A DNA stretch of 33,069 nucleotides from Pirellula sp. (GTDB taxonomy: Bacteria; Planctomycetota; Planctomycetia; Pirellulales; Pirellulaceae): positions 1 through 33,069 of the forward strand of contig JAIPFP010000043.1 in the NCBI GenBank assembly GCA_021736575.1, written 5' to 3'. Below the pieces are notes generated by a model, which saw nothing but the letters and a program-made list of their open reading frames with translations, was not told the DNA's origin and ran no database searches. The position numbers and the translations under genes were made by a program. Below are positions 17,717 through 24,423 of the stretch, one piece after another. How positions within the stretch are numbered: position 1 is the stretch's first letter; each line of letters opens with the position of its first letter.

Positions 17717-19114
17717 ATGTTGAGATTCGTGCTGACTTGTGTCGTCTTTTTCCTTGCGTTCAACGACAAAACCTTCAGTGCCGAAGGTAAACCGAATATT
17801 CTTGTGATCCTCGCCGACGACCTTGGCTGGGGTGAACTGAGTTGCCAAGGGTTTACACAGCAGATACCGACACCAAATATTGATTCGATCGCGAATAACG
17901 GCGTGCGCTTCACGAGCGGCTACGTTAGCGGACCTTATTGCAGCCCTACGCGAGCTGGATTGATGACGGGCCGTTACCAACAACGCTTTGGTCACGAATT
18001 TAATCCTGGTCCGGCTGCGTCAGCCCCAAAAACGTTTGGTTTGTCGTTGAATGAAACGACTATTGCGAACCATCTTAAGACGGCTGGTTATGCTACCGGT
18101 TGGTTTGGCAAATCACATCTTGGATACGAACCGCCGTTTCACCCGCTCAAACGCGGCTTTGACGAATTCTTCGGTTTTCTGGGTGGTGCCCATTCGTACT
18201 TTGACGCGATCGCAGATTCAACCAATCCAATACTGCGCGGTACCGAATCCGTAAAGCACCTAGATTATGCGACGGACGATTTTGGTAACGCGGCGGCGGC
18301 CTTCATCGACAAGCACAAGGACCAGCCTTGGTTTTGCTATTTGCCTTTCAACGCCGTGCATGCACCGCTCGAAGCTCTCGATAAATATGAAAGCCGATTT
18401 AAGAGTATCGATGACAAGAAACGTCGGACATTCGCAGCAATGCTCTCGGCCATGGATGATAATGTCGGAACTGTGCTCAATAAACTTCGTCAGCACAAGC
18501 TAGAGGAAAACACGCTCATTTTCTTCTTCAGTGACAATGGCGGCCCAACTCCATCCATCACGTCTGGGAATGGTCCGCTGCGAGGCTTCAAAGCGCAAAC
18601 GTGGGAGGGCGGTATTCGAGTCCCGTTTATGGTCCAGTGGAAAGGACGTATTCCGGCTGGCAAAGTCGACGATCGGCCGATCATCCAATTGGATATTTTA
18701 CCAACGTCCTTGGCAGCCGCAGGGGTGACCGTCAAGCCGGATCTTAAGTTGGATGGAGTGAATTTGCTCCCCTACCTGACAGGCCAGAACGCGGGCTCGC
18801 CGCATGAGATGCTTTACTGGCGTTTCGGACAACAAATCGCCATTCGCATGGGCGATTGGAAATTGGTCAAGGCGGTCGGCAACCAAGGCGTCGAAGGGAT
18901 TGAACGCAATAATGTCGCCAGTACGGCAGGTGCCGAACTGTACAACCTCAAGAACGATATCGGCGAGAAACAGAATCTGGCGGAGAAAGAGCCAGCCAGA
19001 TTCAAGCAAATGGCTGCAGCCTGGGACGAATGGAACAGTCAGCTTGTCGAGCCATCGTGGACGCCGAACCGAAACGCCGGCGCGAAAGCCAAAGCAAAAC
19101 GAAAACAGCAATGA
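17717..19114 (+). CDS. Secreted type I sulfatase
   Basis: The 465-residue protein has a signal peptide (RFVLTCVVFFLAFNDKTFSA), then PNILVILADDLGWGELSCQG with metal-binding aspartates. The formylglycine signature CSPTRAGLMTGRYQQ has its target cysteine at residue 75. WFGKSHLGYE, PFNAVHAPLE and FFSDNGGPTPS are the other active-site blocks, and WEGGIRVPFMVQWKGRIPAG is typical of the family. It should hydrolyse sulfate esters outside the cytoplasm. The lysine-rich C terminus (AGAKAKAKRKQQ) is low complexity. Its activation requires a formylglycine-generating enzyme; the FGE-like proteins at 23494-28578 lack a key cysteine and are unlikely to supply this. Confidence 0.95.
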   Translation: MLRFVLTCVVFFLAFNDKTFSAEGKPNILVILADDLGWGELSCQGFTQQIPTPNIDSIANNGVRFTSGYVSGPYCSPTRAGLMTGRYQQRFGHEFNPGPAASAPKTFGLSLNETTIANHLKTAGYATGWFGKSHLGYEPPFHPLKRGFDEFFGFLGGAHSYFDAIADSTNPILRGTESVKHLDYATDDFGNAAAAFIDKHKDQPWFCYLPFNAVHAPLEALDKYESRFKSIDDKKRRTFAAMLSAMDDNVGTVLNKLRQHKLEENTLIFFFSDNGGPTPSITSGNGPLRGFKAQTWEGGIRVPFMVQWKGRIPAGKVDDRPIIQLDILPTSLAAAGVTVKPDLKLDGVNLLPYLTGQNAGSPHEMLYWRFGQQIAIRMGDWKLVKAVGNQGVEGIERNNVASTAGAELYNLKNDIGEKQNLAEKEPARFKQMAAAWDEWNSQLVEPSWTPNRNAGAKAKAKRKQQ

Positions 19115-19125
19115 GCGATTGAGCG

Positions 19126-19332
19126 TCAGGGGCGGAGAAGCGGCAGTGTTTTTAATCGAGAGGAGAGTTCATCAGTAAATGCGCCGCCAAAATCACGCAG
19201 ATCGTCCGCCATAAGCAGGAGGACATTCAGCTTGGTTGGAGTTGCACCCATTGAGAAGCTCCCAACGAAAAGGGACATGAAAACGGCTGTGAATACACAC
19301 CGGACAAAAGTCGCGTGAAGAGTTAAACGCAT
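19126..19332 (-). pseudogene. Truncated sulfatase N terminus
   Basis: The 68-codon frame has a signal peptide (FTAVFMSLFVGSFSMGA) followed by KLNVLLLMADDLRDFGGAF, the start of an iduronate-2-sulfatase-like catalytic domain with the metal-binding DD pair. It then runs into unrelated residues and stops. The cysteine signature and the rest of the ~450-residue domain are missing. It lies tail to tail with the intact sulfatase and next to the 81-bp repeat array, so a deletion or insertion probably removed the remainder. Confidence 0.7.
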
Positions 19333-19361
19333 GTTGTGCTTTCGGATATCAAATGCTAACG

Positions 19362-19681
19362 CTTAAGACAGTTCTCACCTGTTTCTCAAGCAGGTACAAA
19401 CTTCACTTCAGATAAACGATTGGGACAATCGTGGTTCAGTGTAGAACAGTTGTCCTCAACTGTTTCTGAAGCAAGTACAAACTTCACTTCAGATAAACGA
19501 TTGGGACAATCGTGGTTCAGTGTAGAACAGTTGTCCTCAACTGTTTCTGAAGCAGGTACAAATTTCACTTCAGATAAACGATTGGGACAATCGTGGTTCA
19601 GTGTAGAACAGTTGTCCTCAACTGTTTCTGAAGCAAGTACAAACTTCACTTCAGATAAACGATTGGGACAATCGTTCTACA
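19362..19681. repeat. 81-bp tandem array of paired REP-like hairpins (3-4 units)
   Basis: The words TACAAA(C/T)TTCACTTCAG start at 19395, 19476, 19557 and 19638, an exact 81-bp period, with a degenerate half unit at the left end. Each unit holds two hairpins: AACAGTTG-TCCT-CAACTGTT and ACGATTG-GGA-CAATCGT. Read outward, both start TGTAGAAC at array ends and end in CTGAAG, so they are the same element in opposite orientation. Because 81 is a multiple of three, open frames run through on both strands; these are not taken as genes. Confidence 0.9.
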
Positions 19682-19696
19682 TTCGTTCGAATTCTC

Positions 19697-19900
19697 GATG
19701 AAGAGTCGTTACTGGCTTGCGCGGCGTACATCGATTTAAATCCAATACGAGCAGACATGGCCGAAACTCTGAGCAAAACGACTACACGTCGGTGCAGCGT
19801 CGTGTTCAAGCCATCAAGGCAACTGCCCTTGATGCGGGTTCGTGCGGGGAACTGTCACCTGACGTTGAAAGTGCCGCGTTTGAATCTGCTAGTCCTTGAT
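19697..19900 (+). pseudogene. RAYT/IS200-like (Y1) transposase C-terminal remnant, frameshifted
   Basis: The first frame reads DEESLLACAAYIDLNPIRAD then MAETL, matching the conserved 'YI/VDLNPIRA' block of REP-associated tyrosine transposases. After 19770 one base appears to be lost: reading on in the next frame gives EQNDYTSVQRRVQAIKA, the expected continuation. The catalytic HUH and tyrosine part is absent upstream, where the 81-bp repeat array begins. The fragment is therefore inactive. The remainder up to 19956 shows no other gene. Confidence 0.7.
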
Positions 19901-19956
19901 GGCGCGATGACCGATACTGCCAGCCTAGCGGAAGAAAGACTCGGAGACTTCATCCG

Positions 19957-22608
19957 CTACCGATTGCGTAACCATTCGACAAAATCGGGATCATCCATCT
20001 TAACCTTTGGCCCCTCTTTTCTGCGCCGCTCGAACTTAGGGTCCGTTGGATCAAACGTATCCTCAGGTTTAAACACCCGTGGATCAACGGGCACGTACTT
20101 GTACGGTGTGTAATCCGCCACATTCGCAAACATATCCGAAAGTTCGGTTGTAGTCGCATCGAACAGATTGTTGGGACCAAGGTCGAAAAGACCGTAAATC
20201 GTCTTGATGATGCTCATGATGGATGAGTGCGTGTGGGAAACATGCGAACGCTTGGCCCACGGACTAATGCACAAGACATACGAACGATGACGGTCGATGG
20301 AGTCGTTGTCTCCCCCTGAGTCGTCCTGCGTGACAAAGATCGCCATCTTGCGCCACTCCGGTAACGAGGATAGATATGCAACGACTTTCCCCAGTGCCAA
20401 GTCATTGTCTGCCATATAGCTGGCAACATAAGGGAAGCCATTTTTGGCAATCGGTGCGGCTCCGTGGTCATTGCAAAGAGTCATATTGAGAAACTTCGGA
20501 ATGGCGCCACCATGCTCGGCTCGATACTGTTCCAAGTCCTCGACAAACCAATCGACCCGAGCAATGTCCGGAATGTAATTGTTGTACGCGGGGTAGTCGA
20601 AGTCGGTGTTGTCGTACAACACTTTGGGCATCGGGAAATTGACTTGAGTATACGCACCCGACCGGTTGGTCATCGGTCCCTCGTCGTTGTCTGGAAATTC
20701 AAAGCCTTCGCCATAGTTGCGAAACGTGATTCCGCCACGCGAGAGATGTTCCCACATGGAACCGTTCTCTAAATAGTCTTCAGGAATCTGCGAACCATTG
20801 GACGTTATGGACACAACCCGTCCCTTAGCTGTCTCGCTCTTCTTGAATCCCCAGCCTGAGTAAAAAACGCGCGTTGTCCAGAGACTTGGATACACGCCGA
20901 CGAGCCATCGATGGCCATCCCCCGACGCTTGCGGCTCCATATAGAAATTGTCCGAGATGCTAAACTGCTCCGCGAGACGAACATGGTTTGGCATCATCGG
21001 CAGTCGTTCGTCTTTGCCCTTCTCCTTGATCCATCCGTTCACGCCAAACTCAGCGTACTCCGGTTCGCTCGTCGCCCCCTTTAGGCCGCCAAAGATGCCA
21101 TCGAAAGTATGATTCTCCTTGGTGATGAAAACGACGTATTCGACTTCCTTTGGCAATGGCGATTGAGGTGTCATGATGGGGTTCATGCCGTTGTTGCGAA
21201 GGATGGTCTCCACCCCAGGCTGAACGGATGCAAGGTCGACCGCACAAATCATTCCTGGCATATCCTGCAGTCCGTAACGTTCGTCGCTTTCGGGACGCTT
21301 GTGCTTGGGCCCTCGAGGACCTAGTCCAAGCCCCTTCTGTGTCGCGACATAAAGTTTCGATTGATCCGGCGACAGGCGGCAAGCGGTCGGGAACCAGCCC
21401 GTTGGAATCCAATTCTCTACCGTCCCACTTGCAACATCAAGAACCGCGACCGCGTTCAAACCCGAAGCACAAACATACAACTTTTTGCCATCGTTGGTTA
21501 TGCACATTCCAGACGGAATGACGCCGCGCAACATCGCGAGCGTTGGCTCCGGAGCTAGCTTCACCGTCTTTCGGATCTCAAGTGTTTTTGCGTCGATGTA
21601 CTGAACGGTGTCATTGTTGGCATTGGTGACAAAAAGCGTGTCTTTCGAGACAAGCAATGCATTGGGTGAACTGCCGCCGACGGCTTTGCCGCTATCTGCG
21701 GGAGCATGGATTAGAATCCCCGTTTTGACCTTCGCTGAAACAACGGGTTTCTCAGGGTTTGCGACGTCGATCATCCAGACTGAGTGCGCGTCCGGGACCA
21801 GCGGATCTCCTAAACCCGGCACCTGTTTCCCTTCACGAACCACTCCTTCCTCGGCTTCCTTGGATGGAAATCCGAAAGCGGGTACAGCAAGTCCACGTTT
21901 GTTCCCTTCGCCAGTCGGAATCTGCGAGTAGTCAAACACGCCGATATTTGCAACGAATAGCCGCTGCCCATCGTCCGAAAGTGCGAGCGAGAAAGGCTCG
22001 CGGCCAGCTGGAATATCCGCAACCACTTTCGCCTCGTTGATATCGAATACCACAATCCGTTGTCTCGCGACGTCCGCACCATATACCAAACGTCCATCCG
22101 GAGACACAACGATGTCATTGATGTAGGCTTCGCCATCCGCTTTGATCGACAAAGTCGCTTGCTGCTCTAGTGCTTCAAGCCTTTTTGAAGCGGGTTTGTA
22201 CCACAGGCTCGTTTCAAATACTTGAATGCCATGACCAGCGTCACCGCTCGAAGTGATCAGTTTGGTCCCATCCTTGGTAAAGACGCCACAAAAGGCAGCG
22301 TTACGCCATGGAATGCGCCACGAGTTTGACTTCGCGGTCGACGCATCGCTCGGATAAATCACAATTCCTGGATCGCATAGCCCAACGATCAACTTGCCAT
22401 CGGGACTCGGTACGACGTTCCAAAGATCGTCACCCGTGTAAAGTCGTTCGCCCACCGGAGTCAAGAATCTTCCGTTGGGAAGAACGGTTGTTCCGCCTGG
22501 AACGACTTTGGCAAACTCGCTTCCTGACGGCAATCGATAGCTCGGGGATTGAGCCGAAGCGCTGCTTGCGAAAAGCATCGCCACGACAAACAGATGTTTA
22601 CGAATCAT
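19957..22608 (-). CDS. Secreted YVTN beta-propeller fused to phosphoesterase domain
   Basis: The 883-residue protein has a signal peptide (KHLFVVAMLFASSASAQ). Residues about 20-480 form a YVTN/surface-layer-type propeller (SPDGRLVYGADVARQRIVVF, ALSDDGQRLFVANIG, KLYVCASGLNAVAVLD). Residues about 500-850 match the phosphoesterase family that includes acid phosphatases and phospholipase C: VEYVVFITKENHTFDGIFGG, MPNHVRLAEQFSISDNFY, FVTQDDSGGDNDSIDRHRSY and VSHTHSSIMSIIKTIYGLF. It should hydrolyse phosphate esters at the cell surface or periplasm, with the propeller giving binding. AGGAA about 12 nt upstream supports the start. The substrate is unknown. Confidence 0.9.
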   Translation of the reverse strand: MIRKHLFVVAMLFASSASAQSPSYRLPSGSEFAKVVPGGTTVLPNGRFLTPVGERLYTGDDLWNVVPSPDGKLIVGLCDPGIVIYPSDASTAKSNSWRIPWRNAAFCGVFTKDGTKLITSSGDAGHGIQVFETSLWYKPASKRLEALEQQATLSIKADGEAYINDIVVSPDGRLVYGADVARQRIVVFDINEAKVVADIPAGREPFSLALSDDGQRLFVANIGVFDYSQIPTGEGNKRGLAVPAFGFPSKEAEEGVVREGKQVPGLGDPLVPDAHSVWMIDVANPEKPVVSAKVKTGILIHAPADSGKAVGGSSPNALLVSKDTLFVTNANNDTVQYIDAKTLEIRKTVKLAPEPTLAMLRGVIPSGMCITNDGKKLYVCASGLNAVAVLDVASGTVENWIPTGWFPTACRLSPDQSKLYVATQKGLGLGPRGPKHKRPESDERYGLQDMPGMICAVDLASVQPGVETILRNNGMNPIMTPQSPLPKEVEYVVFITKENHTFDGIFGGLKGATSEPEYAEFGVNGWIKEKGKDERLPMMPNHVRLAEQFSISDNFYMEPQASGDGHRWLVGVYPSLWTTRVFYSGWGFKKSETAKGRVVSITSNGSQIPEDYLENGSMWEHLSRGGITFRNYGEGFEFPDNDEGPMTNRSGAYTQVNFPMPKVLYDNTDFDYPAYNNYIPDIARVDWFVEDLEQYRAEHGGAIPKFLNMTLCNDHGAAPIAKNGFPYVASYMADNDLALGKVVAYLSSLPEWRKMAIFVTQDDSGGDNDSIDRHRSYVLCISPWAKRSHVSHTHSSIMSIIKTIYGLFDLGPNNLFDATTTELSDMFANVADYTPYKYVPVDPRVFKPEDTFDPTDPKFERRRKEGPKVKMDDPDFVEWLRNR

Positions 22609-22740
22609 AAATCGAGTGTTCCTAGTTGATGGATCGTCTTTGCACGGTTCGCTTCACCTTTCGCATCGTCGCGACGTTGGCACAGTGTATTCAATGGAGA
22701 GCCCCTAGAAAAGAGCTGCGTCGCTGCGTCCTAAATTGCG

Positions 22741-22920
22741 ACTCCTTGCTGGGATGCCGGCAAATGAGGATGTCTGCGCCTGATTCGAATGATTGGTGTC
22801 GAAATTGTCGAAATAGAGATACAGGACCAATTTCGCGAGCAGTTCGTGCCGATTTATCTCAAACGTAGGGTCAGGAAGATCGAGACCGAGTACCAAAGTG
22901 TGGTGTCCCCAAGTTCCCCC
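22741..22920 (+). repeat. Dispersed ~170-bp repeat, copy A
   Basis: It begins ACTCCTTGCTGGGATGCCGG and ends GTGGTGTCCCCAAGTTCCCC. Copies B (23300-23466) and C (29774-29940) have the same orientation and share blocks such as GATTCGAAT, ACAGGACC, CCGATTTATCTCAAAC (A and C) and GTGTCCCC. No clear gene is encoded; similar short reading frames run through copies A and C but are probably by-products. The surrounding stretch 22609-23090 holds nothing else recognisable. Confidence 0.8.
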
Positions 22921-23090
22921 CCTTATGCTGTGATGGTATTGAAATTTCTTGGTTTGGTCATACGAAGGAGTCGGAACAACAGGTACACAGCACTTTCGAA
23001 CCAATCAATTCTTACGGAAATTTCCCTCGACATCCAATGTTGGTTTCTGCCACCATAATGGCAAAATGCGTCCCGGAAAATGTCGAAGCG

Positions 23091-23258
23091 GTTCAGTGTA
23101 GAACAGTTGTCCTCAACTGTTTCTGAAGCACGTACAAACTTCACTTCAGATAAACGATTGGGACAATCGTGGTTCAGTGTAGAACAGTTGTCCTCAACTG
23201 TTTCTGAAGCAGGTACAAACTTCACTTCAGATAAACGATTGGGACAATCGTTCTACAA
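23091..23258. repeat. 81-bp paired REP-like hairpins, two units
   Basis: It has the same unit as the array at 19362-19681, with the period again exactly 81 bp (word starts 23133 and 23214). It starts TGTAGAACAGTTG and ends CAATCGTTCTAC, i.e. the outer ends are inverted. It is flanked by inverted GGGGACACC-type sequences of dispersed repeats A and B. Confidence 0.9.
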
Positions 23259-23259
23259 T

Positions 23260-23466
23260 AGGGGGACCTTTGGGGACACCACTTATATTTGGGTGGGTAG
23301 TTACGGGAATGCCGGCAAAGAAGGATGTCTGCGCCTGATTCGAATAATTAGCATCGAGATAGAGAAACAGGACCCATTTCGCAAGTTGCCCGCGCTGATA
23401 ATCTCTCAAATCTAGGGTCGGAAAAACGGGACCGCAAATAAAAGTGTCGTGTCCCCAGGATTCCCT
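23260..23466. repeat. Dispersed repeat copy B with inverted ends
   Basis: The left end AGGGGGACCTTTGGGGACAC (23260-23279) is a near inverse of the right end, which contains GTGTCCCCAGGATTCCCT (23449-23466). The interior from 23300 matches copies A and C in the same orientation. With both ends present this may be the complete form of the repeat, a MITE-like element of about 207 bp. Confidence 0.65.
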
Positions 23467-23493
23467 AAGGAAAGGCGATCTTTCTACAAATCG

Positions 23494-24423
23494 TCAAAAA
23501 AAATCGCTCGCTGCGCGATCTCGCTCCGGCTTGGCTGCCTCGTCCCTCGTTGCCATGCCTGCGCTCGCCTGCTCCGCTCGTTCTGCCTGACCTGGGCACG
23601 GACCGAGGAACAGACAGACACGGAAGCCCTGGATCCCGTCACGGCCGCCGGGCCACCCCCTGTAGCGAAACGCAGAGCGGCAGTACCTGGGCGAGAAGTC
23701 CCAGCTGCCGCCACGGAAGACGCGGAAAGCGTAAATGGCACCATCAACGAAAGGATCGCAGACGCCATTCACTCGTTTCTTGTAAACATGCTCGTCAAAC
23801 GCGTCGGCGCACCATTCGTCGACGTTACCATGCATGTCATACAAACCAAAACGATTGCCAAGTTTCAGTCCTACGTCATGCGTTTCCCCGCCGGAATTGC
23901 CCTCGTACCAGCCAGCGTCTTGCAAGGCTGCTTCGCCATCGCCGGTGTAGTACTCCGCATCAATGCCGGCGCGGCACGCATATTCCCATTGGGCTTCGGA
24001 TGGCAAGCCAACATTGAGCTCACCTCCGCCGAGCCTTTCTTTGGCATCCTGAAGCAGCGGCTTGTTTTGTAGCAATCCACACCACTGAACCGCGTCGTGC
24101 CAACTGACGTTCTCGACGGGTCGTATGTCTCCTTTGAAATCGCTTGGACTGGGCTCCAAGTTTTCCTTCTTTTTTCTTCCAACGACCGTTCGATACTGAT
24201 GTTGTGTGGTGGGAAACGCCGCCATGTAAAACGGGCAAGTGATGCGTACGAGATGCCGTGGCTCCTCATCGGGGTATTCGCCGCGTGAACCCATCAAAAA
24301 TTCGCCAGCAGGGATGCGGCGAAAAGGCATGGGGACAGTGTCGGATAGCCATAGAGTCACATCGGCTTCGGCAAGTCCTTGTTCCCAACCGGGAGTTGGT
24401 TCGGTCCGTTTTCTGTGGCTCAT
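23494..24423 (-). CDS. FGE-sulfatase (SUMF1)-fold protein with DGR-like variable C terminus, copy 1
   Basis: The 309-residue protein has no signal peptide. The FGE/C-type-lectin fold starts at FRRIPAGEFLMGSRG (about 35) and includes VENVSWHDAVQWC, GLPSEAQWEYACRAG, FGLYDMHGNVDEWC and RVFRGGSWDFSPRYCRSAFR before GFRVCLF (about 266-272). A 37-residue tail (PGQAERAEQASAGMATRDEA...) lies beyond the fold. True formylglycine enzymes have two active-site cysteines (GGSYMCHRSYC in human); here the first is replaced (GGSWDFSPRYC), so catalysis is unlikely and ligand binding is more plausible. Its ATG overlaps the stop of the ROCO-TIR gene (ATGA, 24420-24423), indicating translational coupling. Residues about 230-268 form the variable region. 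Confidence 0.9.
   Translation of the reverse strand: MSHRKRTEPTPGWEQGLAEADVTLWLSDTVPMPFRRIPAGEFLMGSRGEYPDEEPRHLVRITCPFYMAAFPTTQHQYRTVVGRKKKENLEPSPSDFKGDIRPVENVSWHDAVQWCGLLQNKPLLQDAKERLGGGELNVGLPSEAQWEYACRAGIDAEYYTGDGEAALQDAGWYEGNSGGETHDVGLKLGNRFGLYDMHGNVDEWCADAFDEHVYKKRVNGVCDPFVDGAIYAFRVFRGGSWDFSPRYCRSAFRYRGWPGGRDGIQGFRVCLFLGPCPGQAERAEQASAGMATRDEAAKPERDRAASDFF
23620..23735 (-). other. Candidate DGR variable region, copy 1
   Basis: This aligns without gaps to 27847-27962. On the coding strand the two differ at 19 of 116 positions. Seventeen differences have A in one copy, the other two are T/G pairs, and C never appears at a variable site. Eighteen fall on codon positions 1 or 2 and change residues. 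The downstream 116 bp (23504-23619) has one difference, an A/C. Upstream of the region divergence becomes ordinary and includes other base changes. This is what adenine-directed mutagenic retrohoming from one template repeat produces. Confidence 0.8.

Noticed and set aside
19386..19701. Repeat-peptide frames on both strands of the 81-bp array
   Set aside because: Same cause: an 81-bp period keeps frames open. The hairpin covariation explains the sequence better than a protein.
23449..24072. 207-codon forward frame antisense to the FGE-fold gene
   Set aside because: Shadow frame of a GC-rich gene; no domain, and the reverse frame has full FGE motifs.
23494..24423. Sulfatase-maturing enzyme for the two sulfatases
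   Set aside because: The first active-site cysteine is replaced in both copies, there is no signal peptide, and the context is a TIR-ROCO gene rather than sulfatases.
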